From: Phanerochaete sordida
Taxonomy: Eukaryota; Basidiomycota; Agaricomycetes; Polyporales; Phanerochaetaceae
Assembly (NCBI GenBank): GCA_019973155.2
Contig: BPQB01000004.1
Span: 1,054,001 to 1,118,000, forward strand
Length of the DNA stretch: 64,000 nucleotides
Direction of reading: 5' to 3'
Both the position numbers and the translations under genes were made by a program. How positions within the stretch are numbered: position 1 is the first letter of the stretch; every line of letters begins with the position of its first letter. The notes beneath the pieces are model-generated. The model made no database searches, was not told where the DNA came from, and saw only the letters and a list, made by a program, of their open reading frames with translations. Shown piece by piece: positions 11,284-22,627 of the stretch.

Positions 11284-14070
11284 CTACGCAGTCGTCCACC
11301 CCCGCAGCCTCGCCACGGTCGCAAGCACCGCGTCGCCCGCGTCGCCCTCCCGGAGCCGCTCGCGCCCCGCCGCGTCGTCGAGCTCGACGTACTCCTTCCA
11401 GCGCTCGAGCGCCGCGTCCTCGATGTTCAGCGCCATGACGATGCTCGCGAGGTACCCGAGGTCCGACGCGAGCTGCGCCGCGCCGCTCGCGCTCAGGAAG
11501 CGGATCGCCGGCAGCACCTGCGCCGTCAGGTGCGCGAGCAGCGAGCGGCCGAGCGACGCGAGCCACGCCGCGGACACCGCCTCGGGCGTGAGCTCGGGCG
11601 GCGCCGCGGGCGCCGGCGGGCTCTTCAGCGAGAGCGACGACGCGCGCCGCGCGTGCGCGTGCGGCGCGGCGGCCTCGGGCGCGGGCTCCGCGAGCGCGCG
11701 CAGCAGCTCCGCGCCGATGTGCGGGAGCGTCTCGAGCGAGAACGCGAGCGCGTCGTCGTCCGCGTAGACCTCGAACAGGCGCGGGAGGTTCAGCAGGCCC
11801 TCCGCGACGCGCTGCATCGTGTCCGTCGGCGAGAGCGAGAAGGTCGGGACGTGCACCTCGCTGAGCGCGCTGCCGGCCGCGCCTGCGCCTGCGCCCGCGC
11901 CGCGCCGCCGTGCGTCCGCTTGCGCGACCCACACGGGCGATGACGGGTAGCCCGCGAGCCGCTTGCGCAATGGCGCCAGAATGGTCTCTTGCAGCGCGAC
12001 CTGGCACGCCTTCGCGAAGCCCGAGATCGCGTCGCGCGCACCCACGAGCAGCGGCGCCGCCTGCGTGGGGCCCGGGGTCAGGTGGAAGACCTGCGAGGGC
12101 CGCCGGGCTTCGGCGCCGGACGCAGGCGGCGTCGGCGTGAGGAAGGGGTCGCCACGGGACTGGCTCTGCGTGTGCAGATCGGGGTCCACGCGCTCGAGCA
12201 AATCGTGCAGCTCCATGCTGTTCAGGCTCGACTGCGCCAATAGCTGCACGGCGCCTCGCGTCGTCCCGGAGATGTGCAGGCCCGCGGGGTCGGCGCGCAT
12301 GAGCCTGAACGTGTGCGACAGCTGGACAAGCGAGCCGCGCAGCTTGCCCTCGAACTTGAGCACGCAGTCGTGCAGGTCGCGGATGGCCTCCAGCGTGTGC
12401 AGCAGCGACTGTATGTCGGCCCAGTCCTTCGGCGTGTAGTCCAGGTCGGAAAGGTCGCCAGACGCCGAGGCCATAGCGGGCGACGTCTGTGCGGAGGATA
12501 TCTCCGCGTTCGAGTTGTCGACGAACGTCCGGAGAAACGTATCCAGCGCCTCCACGAGCCCCGCCGCGGCATACCCGTGCGTGAACGCCATGCAGCGGGC
12601 GATCGCCTCATCCGCAGCGCTGACGACATCCACCGCGCGCTCGCGGACGAGCCGCGCGCGGTCCTGCGCGGGCCCGGGCTCCTCGCGCATGATCCCGCGG
12701 AGCGCGTCCGTGAGGCAGCGGTGCTCCCAGGAGCCGTAGTCGTTCTGGAAGTCGAGGAACGGCTCGAAGAGCTCCTGGTCCCACGCCGGCTGCGCCGCGT
12801 CGCCGGGCGCCGCGAGCGGGTGCCCGCTGATCGACGCGCGGTGGGGGCCGACGCGCCGCGAGATGGACATGCGCGCGGACGAGCGCCGGCGGAGGTGGCC
12901 CCTGCCCGCGGACGCGTCCCCGTCGCCCGGCGCGGGCGCCGGCTGCGCGGCGAAGCCGATCTTCTCGAGGATCCTGTCTGTCGCGAGGGCAAACTCCTGG
13001 GCCGCCTGGTACGCCGCGACAAGCTGCGGGAGCGCCGCGGCGCCGTGGTGCGCGGCCGCCGCCGCGAGGCGCTCGGGGACGCTGGGCTGCAGCGACGAGA
13101 GCGTCGCCGTGATCAACGTCGCGAGCGTCGACTGCGGGTCCGGGAAGATCGCCGCGATCGCGGTGCGCTCCGTCTGCAGCATCGCGAGGAACGCCTGGAA
13201 GAACGCGGGGAGGAACTGCGCGAGCGTCGGCGCGCCGTCGCCCGCGTCCGCGTCGCAGTCGCGCAGGCGCGCGCGCTGCCACTGCTCGAGCAGCGCGGCC
13301 TTGCGCGAGCCGTAGTAGTAGTTGCGGAACTCGCTCTCGCGCTGGATGTTGCAGAAGATCGCGAAGTAGTTGCGGCAGACGGCGACGTCCTGCGAGTTCA
13401 CGGCCGCGACGAGCGCGGAGCTGAGCGCGGCCTCGAGCTGGTTCTGCAGGCTCACCATGAGCGTCCGCCGCGCGTCGTACTCGGGCGTGCCCTCGAAGAC
13501 GACCATGCTCTTGCTCGCCTCGGAGAGCCGCTCGGCCGCGCGCTCGTAGTTCTGCTCGCCGAGCAGCGAGATCACGTCCGACTCGAGCGTGCTCCAGCTC
13601 TCGGCCTCCTTGAGCACCTCGCGCGCCGCCTCCATGTTGTGCTTGACGGTGTCGAGGAAGTGCAGCCGGTCCAGCGCGGCGTTCGTGTCTGCAGCTACGG
13701 AAGCCTTCGACTTCGTCTCGACGTTGTGCAGGAGGGCTTGCAGGGAGAGAGCGCCTTCGCGCATGAAGTGCAGGTCGTACGTGAGACGCGAGGCACCGCG
13801 GGATATGTCGTCGATGAGGCGTTCGACCTGTGTGGTTGTGTCTTCGCTCGCGAGTTCTAGGGTCCCGACGAGCTGGGTGACGCGTCGATCCAGGTCGCCG
13901 AGTGCAGCAGGCTGGGTTGTGGGGGATGTGAACGTCTCGTCCACGTCAAGAATGTCGTTGATCCACGACACCACGTCTTCATGGTTCTCCAGGGACTCCA
14001 GCAGCTCCTCTGTCGTCAAGCTCATGGTAGCGTCCTCGGCCGGACTCGCCACCTCTGTGCCGTCATCCAT
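11284..14070 (-). CDS. COG7: conserved oligomeric Golgi complex subunit 7 (COG7), 928 aa
   Basis: One uninterrupted exon of 928 codons, unusual here for so long a gene. COG7 is a subunit of lobe B of the octameric COG tethering complex, which captures retrograde vesicles at Golgi membranes and maintains glycosyltransferase localisation. The N-terminal segment matches the family pattern: an early VVSWIND-type motif (human KEWINAA), a long helical region ending EAESWSTLESDVISLL, then YYYGSRKAALLEQWQ (human YYYKCHKVQLLAAWQ). The rest is helical and Ala/Leu-rich, with low-complexity Pro/Ala insertions at about residues 405-430, 690-720 and 815-845 that make it longer than the human protein (770 aa). 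ATG 14070 is the first Met; Met16 (MSLTTEELLESLE) is an alternative start. Start-to-stop spacing to the next minus-strand gene is 365 nt. Confidence 0.88.
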   Translation of the reverse strand: MDDGTEVASPAEDATMSLTTEELLESLENHEDVVSWINDILDVDETFTSPTTQPAALGDLDRRVTQLVGTLELASEDTTTQVERLIDDISRGASRLTYDLHFMREGALSLQALLHNVETKSKASVAADTNAALDRLHFLDTVKHNMEAAREVLKEAESWSTLESDVISLLGEQNYERAAERLSEASKSMVVFEGTPEYDARRTLMVSLQNQLEAALSSALVAAVNSQDVAVCRNYFAIFCNIQRESEFRNYYYGSRKAALLEQWQRARLRDCDADAGDGAPTLAQFLPAFFQAFLAMLQTERTAIAAIFPDPQSTLATLITATLSSLQPSVPERLAAAAAHHGAAALPQLVAAYQAAQEFALATDRILEKIGFAAQPAPAPGDGDASAGRGHLRRRSSARMSISRRVGPHRASISGHPLAAPGDAAQPAWDQELFEPFLDFQNDYGSWEHRCLTDALRGIMREEPGPAQDRARLVRERAVDVVSAADEAIARCMAFTHGYAAAGLVEALDTFLRTFVDNSNAEISSAQTSPAMASASGDLSDLDYTPKDWADIQSLLHTLEAIRDLHDCVLKFEGKLRGSLVQLSHTFRLMRADPAGLHISGTTRGAVQLLAQSSLNSMELHDLLERVDPDLHTQSQSRGDPFLTPTPPASGAEARRPSQVFHLTPGPTQAAPLLVGARDAISGFAKACQVALQETILAPLRKRLAGYPSSPVWVAQADARRRGAGAGAGAAGSALSEVHVPTFSLSPTDTMQRVAEGLLNLPRLFEVYADDDALAFSLETLPHIGAELLRALAEPAPEAAAPHAHARRASSLSLKSPPAPAAPPELTPEAVSAAWLASLGRSLLAHLTAQVLPAIRFLSASGAAQLASDLGYLASIVMALNIEDAALERWKEYVELDDAAGRERLREGDAGDAVLATVARLRGWTTA

Positions 14071-14435
14071 CTGCGAACACGCTCTTCAGACATTTGACGA
14101 CAGTGTGGATGGGATTGACCTTCTGGCTCACGTTCATGAGGCTGGGAGCTTGAGAAGCGAGAGCAGATGAGCAACGCACACAGATGCCCAAGATGTGTTT
14201 CAAATAGTATGGACGGCACTCAAGGTGTCACGCTCCGGAGAGGTGAAGTGGTCGGTGGTCAAGGGAGTTATGGGCGCTTACACGTGCCCGCGCTTTGCGT
14301 CTTCCGCGCCGAAACGTTGAAGTCACAACAACAATCTCAAGTGCAGTTAAATTCGTGAAAAAATTTGAATGTTGATGACCAGAGCAAGCGCAGATAATGG
14401 GAGATGTAGTGTATACGATAGCACAGCGACAGAAA

Positions 14436-15556
14436 CTATGTAGCGACCTGGGCATGCCCGGCCTGCTCCCTCCATTGCTTGAGCCAGTCCACGGGCTGGC
14501 TCTGTTTCGTGAGGGCCTTTTCGATTTTGGTGAGTGTCCACGTGAGCCACGCCTTGTCTTTCCGCTGGTTGCGCGCCTGGGGGTCCGTCGGGTACGCCCA
14601 CGCCGCGGGGCTGTCCTTCGCGGCGAGCTCCTGGAGCGCGGGCACGAGCGCGTTCGCGACGGTCAGCGCCTCGGGCGTCGCGGCCTTGAAGCACGCCGAC
14701 GTGAGCATCGCGCACGCGACAAAGTCCTGCGCGACCGCGGGCAGCTTGTACACGGCGTGCAGCGCGGAGAGCGTGATCGCGTCCTGGAGCGGGTGCTCGA
14801 CGTGCAGCGCGTGCAGCAGCTGCCGCGCCGCGAGCGCGTCCGTCAGGTCGACGCCGTACTTCGGGTGGTCCGTGAACACCTTGAGCGCGAGCTGCGGGCA
14901 GCGCAGCTCTTCGCAGCGGCCTGCGGGGCGGAGCACGGTGTCAGCAGCGCGCCCTGCGTAGCGAGAACCGGGCACGTACGGACGAACGCCATGACCATCT
15001 TCGGCTTCCACTCCCGCCGCGACTCCCGCCACTTCGGGAAGAGCTCCACGACCTGCTCGAGCTGCTCCTTCGTGAGCGCAAGCCCAAAGAGATGCGTCCA
15101 CGCCGTGTCGCGGACCTGCTCGGGCTTGCCCGCGCGGCGCGCAGGCGGGTGCAGCCCGGTGCGCTCGCCGACGAACTGCAGGAGCGCGGCGAACCGCTCG
15201 GTGCGCTGCGCCTCGTCGAGCCGCCCGCGGAGCCTGCGGCCGGCGGGCGTGCGCGCGGGCGCGGGGGCCGCCGCGGCCGCCTCGGCGGGCACCGGGGCGT
15301 CGCCGGTGCCGAACATGTCCGCGAACATCGAGTCGTCGTCCTCGCCGAAGAGGTCGTCCGAGCCCGCGGCCTTCTTCTTCTTCGCGAGCGCTGCGGGCGG
15401 GCAGAGGTTCGTTTAGCACGGGCGCGCACAGCACGGACAGCGGGGCGCACCGGAGGGGCTTGCATGCAGGTGCCGGGCTGCAGGCAGGGCGCGCGCGGCG
15501 GCGAGGGCACGCAGCGGCGGGCGGGCGGCGTGGTGGGCGCGGACGAGGGCGAGCAT
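14436..15556 (-). CDS. predicted mitochondrial matrix protein, unknown function (333 aa)
   Basis: Exons 15556-15451, 15390-14980 and 14920-14436 give 333 residues; both introns are 59-60 nt, and the first has a clear gctaaac branch point. The first 35 residues (MLALVRAHHAARPPLRALAA...) lack acids and are rich in Arg, Ala and Leu with an HLHAS end: a textbook mitochondrial presequence. Then come a Lys run followed by an acidic patch (SDDLFGEDDDSMFADMFG), an Ala/Pro linker, and a helical body with a repeating pattern (ERFAALLQFVGERTG, LALTKEQLEQVVELFPKW, CPQLALKVFTDHPKYG, LHAVYKLPAVAQDFVAC). The helix-pair look is like PPR/TPR-type mitochondrial RNA or ribosome factors, but I cannot name the family. 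Function is left open. Confidence 0.75.
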
Positions 15557-17141
15557 GGCGGAGAGGTGGATGTGCTGCTCAGAGGACCACAGGCGCCGAA
15601 GTGTTCACACGGGCGTTGCCGAGCGGGCGCGCGACCAAACTGCACCAAACAATTGCCGACGGCGGAGCGGGCGCCTCGCACTGGTAATTTTCACCTCGAC
15701 GCCCGACGCGCTCCACGCCGCCGCCGCCTCGCGCTGCCCCGCGGCGGGCGCGGCAGCAAGGCTGCGGTGCGCGTGCGACAGCTTGCCGCAGCGGCGACGG
15801 ATTATTCGGCCTAGCTCGTATCGCTGCAGTCCTTTATCAGCATGCACCGACGGCGTATCAGTCCGAGTCAGCGCGGCGTGCTGTGGTCAGGCGCGCCGGC
15901 GGGCAGGCAAGTTCGGTAGGTATGGAGAGATGCATTGAGAGACCTCACTGAAGACATGTCGGCGGCGCAGACTGCGAGTGCTTATATAACCAGGCGAGTG
16001 ACCCTTTAGATTCTCCATCGAGGGGAACGTACTCACGCCCTCCCGACGTCGACAGATCCTGTGTACGGTGTATGATGACGGGGAGATGCTGTCCACACGT
16101 ACGCCCGGTGAATAGAGACATGCATGGAAGTTGTCTCCTACGCCAGACTTGCCCTGCCTTGCTTCTTCGCTCTCTGGCATGAGGCTCTCGGGTCGTGCGA
16201 CCAGGCGCATTTGACCATGTCAACAATCTCCCGAGGCCGCAGTTTGACTTCTGTCGCCAAGCACACCTCACCATTCCCTGCTGGCGACTCCTGCGAGGAA
16301 TGGCCGTGCGATGTCCTATCGTTCGAACGAGTCTCGAGCACCAGCGACGAGTCTGGCCTCTGCGCTGTGGCACGCCGCGCACGATAGCAAGTGCCTGTGG
16401 CTGAGCGAATCTTCTTCCGTGGCGTTTGACCCTTGCTGACTCCTGGCTGAGGCTTTAGGGACGGGGCGTCGGGGACGCCACCTGCAGGCGTGCCGGGACG
16501 GCTTCGCAGGGCTAGGGCCACGCCAGGCACGGGTCGTTATCTCGGAAGGCGCGCGTTTCTGGACCAATGAAGGAGAGTTTGGAAGGTCTTTTCCGACGGT
16601 GCGTACGCTGTGCAGAGATAAGGGGCGCGCATCTATGACATACGCAGGCCAGATGCATCGCCCGTGCTGCAGGGCCGCTCGCACGGTGTCCCCGGGTTCC
16701 TGCGAGGCAAATCCCTGCCTTGGCGGGCGGAAGGCGGCTGTGGGTGCGTGCCTGGCGGCGTAGACGCAGGGGCGGGCGCGCCTCCTGAGTGCGCGCGCGC
16801 GGGGGGCAGCCGGGGGGCACAGCGCGGGATCCTGTCTGGACGCCATGTGGCCGATATTGAGTGCAGATCGGGGCTCAAACGCGGGGCGGGGGCCGGCGAG
16901 GGCTGCGCGCCGGCGGGGTGGGACGGTGCGCACAGCGATTCGTGTCGCAGGGACGGCGGGCGCCTGGCGCGGGGTCCGCGGTGCCGGATGCGGACGCGGA
17001 CTCGCGGGGTCGCAGCGCGGGGGCCCGCCGCGGCGCGGTGCACGCTGTGGCTGTTGCGCGGGCGGGGTAGGACTGCGCGGGCTGTTCCGCGGCGGCGTGG
17101 CTCGCCTGGCGTCGTCGCGGACGGCGGTCGTGCGAGGGCGG
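15557..17141. other. GC-rich intergenic region, no supported gene
   Basis: About 1.6 kb between the mitochondrial-protein promoter and the transposon at 17150. The part 16700-17140 is extremely G-rich; its long frames are compositional. No tRNA, splice-consistent gene or repeat recognised. Confidence 0.5.
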
Positions 17142-17149
17142 GCGAAACG
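17142..17149. repeat. left target-site duplication of the 1014-bp transposon
   Basis: gcgaaacg, identical to 18164-18171. Confidence 0.88.
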
Positions 17150-18163
17150 AGGACCCCCGACAATAGAAGGGAAGGCCTGAGCCGGATCCGTACCCAAATT
17201 GACCTTCAAGACCCCTGATGTGGGAGGAAAATCCGTACTGAAACCCGGCCGTCAGGCCGGAGCCCTAAGGAGGCATCCGTACCCACCAATGGCATATCGA
17301 CCATGCCGGAGGAGCGTCCGTACCCGGGGTGTTTGGCAGGATCTCGGCAGGCAGTGCACATCATGTATTGAGTCTTCTATACTCATTTGAGTGGAGTCTT
17401 CGCCAAAATTGGTGAAGCATTTCGACCGTGAAAGCGGCTTTTGTGAACGAATGGACTGCTCCGGGTGTGTCAAGATCTGTACGCGCGCCATATCCAAGTT
17501 TCCTAAGCTCAACGCACTCGTTCTTCTTCCGCTCATGGTATCGGCCGTTTGCAGTCGATCTGGCAAGATCAAGGTTAGCACACGTACCTACCACAGCGCT
17601 ACTGATACCATTGCCAGCCTCTTCTGACATTGTGTTGTACGACTTTACGAGCTGGCCTCTGCGCAAGGCCGCGCCTTCTTATTTCTTCATGCACTCTCCG
17701 ACCATTTCTTGAGGGCACTTCCAAACGCGAAATCGAGATCCTCTGATTACCGCAAGGCACTACGCCCGGCTGACAATAGAGCTGTGTTGCGCTGAAACTT
17801 CCAAGCGAGGACGAACTTCAAAGGGAGAAACCTGCGCGGAAGCGGAGTCAAGTACTCGAATAAGACCCGCGGAGCCGCCTGAGCGACTGAGGCAGCGACG
17901 ACTGCACGTCGTAGGGACCGAGAGGGACCTTCGCAGTATTGTACATGGCCTCACAGCGGACGTACGGGCTGCTATAATATTTTCATGATTTATTATTGTT
18001 TTCTCGAGGCCTAAGGAACGTCCGTACTAAAGTCCGGCCGCCAGGCCGAACCCGGAAGAAAATCCGTACTTTTTTGGGCTTTGGGCCAAAATTTCGTCCG
18101 TACCCAGAGCTTGATGTCCGCCAAATCTGTCCTCAGGCCTTCCCTTCTATTATCGGGGGTCCT
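17150..18163. mobile_element. non-autonomous TIR DNA transposon (hAT-like by 8-bp TSD), 1014 bp
   Basis: Terminal inverted repeats of 32 bp lie at 17150-17181 and 18132-18163 and match at 31 of 32 positions (outer end aggacccccga). They are flanked by a perfect 8-bp direct repeat, gcgaaacg, at 17142-17149 and 18164-18171. Inside, the motif ccgtac recurs at 17188, 17233, 17277, 17318 (left) and 18022, 18064, 18098 (right), all in the same orientation, close to both ends. Such subterminal motif clusters are typical transposase-binding arrays in hAT elements. No frame inside encodes a transposase, so the element would need transposase in trans. Eight-bp TSDs are the hAT hallmark, but the terminal bases are not the usual CAG/TAG, so the superfamily is inferred. 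The intact TSD and near-identical TIRs suggest fairly recent insertion. Confidence 0.88.
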
Positions 18164-18171
18164 GCGAAACG
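18164..18171. repeat. right target-site duplication of the 1014-bp transposon
   Basis: gcgaaacg, identical to 17142-17149; the remaining 456 nt to the ammonium transporter start (18172-18627) show nothing beyond promoter-like sequence. Confidence 0.88.
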
Positions 18172-18627
18172 CGGGGACGCTGCGGGCGCCTCGGGGGTGA
18201 TCTGGGGACGCTTGGTGGCGGGACCCGATCTCGATCAAGCGTCCGCGATCCGTGTTGGGTTTGGAGGCAGGGAGGGAGGATTCCCGGCGGCGATGTGCTC
18301 GTGCGTCGCTCGTGTCGGCTGTGCACCCTGCGAAGGCTCGCGCGGGCGTGTCTATTCGTGGTGGTAGGCGGGGTGCGTGTTTGGCGAGATGGGGGCTGGG
18401 TGTGATAACGAGGGGCGGCGTGGATTGGACGATAAGTGAGAGAGGGGCAGTCACCGTTTGACATGCCAATTTGATGCCGTCCACAGGCCAAGGGCACCCC
18501 GACGGCGCTACACAGATAACAGCCCGTGCACTTAACACAGACCGTCCCTGCCCTTCCGTCTGCTTCTTGCCACGAACCTTCACCTGCAAGGCGTCTGCCA
18601 TCCCCCGCAAAGCAGCGCACTGCCGAC

Positions 18628-20533
18628 ATGGTCAACGTCACCTACGACGCCTGTGAGTTCCTCCTCGTCGTCGCGTGCACCCTAACCACCACTCACACCT
18701 CCCGCCCGCAGCTGGTTCGCTCGTCTGGTTCGACCCAGACACCCAGGAAAATGTCGTCTACGACCTCGGCGACATTGCCTGGGTCCTCGCCTCCACCGCC
18801 CTCGTCTGGATCATGATTCCCGGCGTCGGCTTTTTCTACTCTGGTCTCCTCCGCAGGAAGAACGCGCTTTCCATGATATGGCTCTCCATGATGGTCCTCG
18901 CAACCGTCTCCTTCCAGGTGGGTACCTTTGCCTCGCAGCCCGCAAAGCGTCCCCGCTCACACTCTCCCCAGTGGTTCTTCTGGGGATTCTCTCTGGCGTT
19001 CAGCGAAACCGGCGACAAGTACATTGGTGACCTCCGTACGTCCCGTTGCACCTACGCTCCCGTAGGCACCGCTAATGAGCAACGCAGGATACTTCGGCCT
19101 CAAGGGTGTCCTCGAGAAGCCTTCCATCGGCAGCTCGCGCATCCCGTCCATCGCCTTCTGCGTCTTCCAGCTCATGTTCGCAGCCATCACCCCCATGCTC
19201 GCCCTCGGCGCCGTCGCCGAGCGCGCACGCCTGGGCCCCACCATCGTCTTCACCTTCATCTGGTCGACGATCGTCTACGACCCCATCGCCTGCTGGACCT
19301 GGAACTCGAACGGCTGGTCCTTCGTCATGGGCGGCCTCGACTTTGCCGGCGGCACGCCCGTCCACATCTCCTCGGGCACCGCCGCGCTCGCGATCTCCAT
19401 CTACCTCGGCAAGCGTCGCGGCTACGGCACCGAGCGCCTCGCGTACAAGCCGCACAACACGACCTACGTCGTCCTCGGCACCGTCTTCCTCTGGTTCGGC
19501 TGGTTCGGCTTCAACGGCGGCTCTGCGCTCTCTGCGAACCTGCGCGCCGTGCAGGCGTGCATCGTGACCAACCTCGCTGCCTCCGTCGGCGGCCTCACCT
19601 GGATGTTCTGGGTGCGTGTCCGGCGCATGGCGCATCACGGGGGCCGCTGTGCTGATTTATTGCCTGATGCCAGGACTACCGCCTCGAGCGCAAGTGGTCC
19701 GCCGTGGGTTTCTGCTCGGGTGCGATTGCTGGGCTCGTTGCGATCACGCCAGGATCAGGCTTCGTCGGATCTCGTCAGTCGCCGTTCTCACATTTGCGGA
19801 GCTTCCGTGGACACTGACTGCGCCGCCCTTCCCAAACAGCGGCCGCGGTTCTCTTCGGCTTTATGGCAGGCACCCTGTGCAACTTTGCCACGCAGCTCAA
19901 GTTCCTGTTCCACTACGACGACTGCCTCGATGTGCGTATGCCCAGATTTCCTTTCTGTGGCCGCCCGCTCACGTCCTATCTTCTGAACCTAGATCTTCGC
20001 GTCACATGCCATCGGCGGTGTCATCGGCAACCTGCTGACCGGGCTCTTCGCGCAGGCGAGCGTCGCTGGCTTCGACGGCATCACTGTCATCGACGGCGGC
20101 TGGCTCGACCACCACTACATCCAGCTCGCGTACCAGCTCGCGGACTCGTCGGCCGGCATGGGCTACTCGTTCGTCATGACGGTGCGTGCTTCCCTGTCGT
20201 CTGCACCGCAACTGGCTGACACGCGTGCTGCAGACGGTGATCCTGTGGATCATGCACTACATCCCCGGCTGCCGCATGCGCTGCGACGAGGAGACGGAGA
20301 TCCTCGGCGTCGACGACGCGGAGATGGGCGAGTTCGCGTACGACTACGTCGGCATCGACCTCGGCGCGAACCACACCTTCCACGACGACACGCACTCGCA
20401 CGGCGACGTCCTCCCCACCACGGGCGGCCGCGAGCCGATGCACATGCACGCGAACACGATCGTCGTCAACCACAAGGACGGCAAGGAGAGCACCGGCGGC
20501 AGCACGCACGAGAAGTCCGCCGAGCAGCACTGA
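18628..20533 (+). CDS. ammonium transporter, Mep/Amt family (499 aa)
   Basis: Eight exons (18628-18652, 18712-18917, 18972-19035, 19088-19611, 19674-19773, 19840-19931, 19993-20181, 20234-20533) join in phase to 499 residues. The family forms plasma-membrane trimers that conduct ammonium. About eleven membrane helices can be traced, e.g. WVLASTALVWIMIPGVGFFY, WFFWGFSLAFS, VFQLMFAAITPMLALGAVAE, TYVVLGTVFLWFGWFGFNGG. Both pore histidines of the twin-His motif are present: GGTPVHISSGTAAL and FASHAIGGVIGNLLTG, which aligns it with the high-affinity Mep2-like class rather than Mep1/3 types where the first is Glu. The AmtB-type phenylalanine-rich vestibule is also recognisable. The cytoplasmic C-tail is His/Asp-rich (HTFHDDTHSHGD). 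The first exon codes only eight whole residues. The gene starts 465 nt from the transposon end, so the insertion may sit in its promoter. Confidence 0.93.
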
Positions 20534-22627
20534 GCCCGTCCCCCACCCTCGTTTCCCTATCCTATCCTCCTAGAGGGCGTCTTGGATTCCCCTTGTCTAT
20601 TATTCCTCTATTTTCTCCTGTGGTGTCGAACGTGTATCATACACACCTGGAACCCCCTTCCCTTTGGCCAGCCAAAATGTGCTACTACGTGTATGCTTCG
20701 TGTAATCTGGGAATACTCACACACTAAACATCCGCTCCCCCGGCGCGCGTGCCCTTATCGCGCGCCCCGGCACGACCATCCCGCCTGCGCCTCTGACTGG
20801 ATCTGACTCCTCACACCGTGCTATCGCGCGGCGGGCGTGCCTCGCAGCATGGTGCCCCCGCGCGTATCTTGGCGCCCGCGCCCGCGGAGCCCCGCCCCGC
20901 GCGCGCGCCCCGCCCTATCCGCCTCCGTGCCCGCCGCACGCCTGCCTCGCGCTGTAATCATGTAAGCTATCCGGCACCCGTTCTGCCTGCGCTCTGCGCC
21001 CCCGCGGGAACGCTAATGCTGAGACGGAGAGTGTTGGCGGCGTCGGCCGAGCACGCTGTGCTGCAGCCCGCGTAACGATCTGCAGCGACGCGCGGTCGGG
21101 TGCGCGGAGGTGCGCACGTGCGCACGTCCCGGGTCGCGAGGCCTCCGCGGACGGACGAGCGAAGCAAGGGCACCGCCTCGCGTCGGGGCGGACGTACGCG
21201 GGTGCGCGGAGGGCGCACCGCCCGCGCATTGAGTCGGCAGGCCTGGGCGCGGGGCGGCGTAAGGACGTGCTGCTTCCGAGGTGCGCCTCCGAGGCGTGCT
21301 GCTCCGTGCTCGCCATGGCGATCACCATGTGCTTATTTTGTGCGCTTCTCGGCGAGGTGTTCCTGAAGATGGACGGGGCTGCGCTGACAGGCCCTGACAA
21401 AGGTGCAGCATGGTGGTGTGGCGCGTGCGTGACGGCCGCGCGGGCCCGACGGCGACGGGTTGCGGTCGTGCTGATGGGGAAGCAGGAGGAAGGGACGTGG
21501 CGTGGCTTCGCAGCTTCGGGGCTTCGCGGGGCCTGGATCCGGAGGCGGGTTCGCGGGTTCGCGATGCTTCGTGGGGTGCTGGGCGTGGTGCGGCGTGGGC
21601 TGTGTGGGCGTGTCATGATGTGTTGCTGGTCGTGGCGTGTTCGACGTGTTCTGTCTCTATGTGCCAGGCTTTGCGTGGTGATGAAGAAGCGAAGAAGGGT
21701 CACATGTGACTCTGACGACCTCATCTTCAGCTCTTCGTGATAGACATGTTGTGATCAGGTTGGTCTCTGCCGCTCGTCATGATCTCCTGTCAACGTTGCT
21801 CATTTTTCATGGTTAGCCTTTTGCCTTTGCCCTGCGTATAGCGGGTGCTTCAGGAGCGTGCAGAACTGCGGTCTCGATGCTAAAATCTGGCAACGTACTG
21901 TTCGTAGGATCGCTACGGATATGCCAGCGCATCCCTCACGTACTAGAGGCACATCGATTTATGGTCATAAGGTTTGACGGCCAGCAGCCGCCAGCTTTAG
22001 ATACAGTAACGGATGACCTACGGCCAAGTGGTGCTCGGCAAATGCTTGACCTCAAATTCGACTCGCAGCCAAAGCTTCCATGCATGACAAACTCTCAGCT
22101 GATATATGTAGCAAATCCCTGACTTGATCATGTTGGCCTTGACTGCTACGAACAAGCTTCCGAGTCGGAGTTCGCCGGCCGCAAGTTCTCAGCTTCGCTT
22201 CGAAAATATTTTATCTAGACTTGTCAGGGTTCTGCCCCACGACTCCGGCCAGTCGTATCATCGCGCCATTAGACGCGGGCGTTGTGGCGCAGCACCGCCA
22301 TCACCGAGCCCTGGGGCGCATCATGTCAAATGCCGTGGCATCCCATCCCACGCGCTATCCCCCGCCGCCCGTCGCGCACCCGCCGCCCCGCGCCGCCTCC
22401 CAGCCCCCAAACCCCACCGCAGGCAATGCGCACCACCCATTCCCGATCGCGCCCCGCTGTTCGCATCTATCACGCCCCGGTGCGCCATGGCCGGCAGCCG
22501 GGCATATGAAGCCCTGCCTTGCTAATCCCGGCGAGGGCAGCCGCTCGCCGCCAGATAAGTACGTGCAATGCGCGCGGGCGGCGCGTACGCCCCCAGAAGC
22601 CCCCAGTAGACGCGTGCGCAGCGACCG
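20534..22627. other. intergenic, 2.1 kb, no supported gene
   Basis: Starts with the transporter 3' region, then a GC-rich block (20750-21700) with only compositional frames, then a lower-GC stretch (21730-22250). No RNA gene or repeat recognised. Confidence 0.5.

Noticed and set aside
12274..13860. 528-codon plus-strand frame
   Set aside because: Antisense shadow of COG7; Arg/Glu-rich composition reflects the complementary codons.
16316..17209. 297-codon minus-strand frame
   Set aside because: Runs into the transposon terminal repeat and is Arg/Pro/Ala-biased; no domain.
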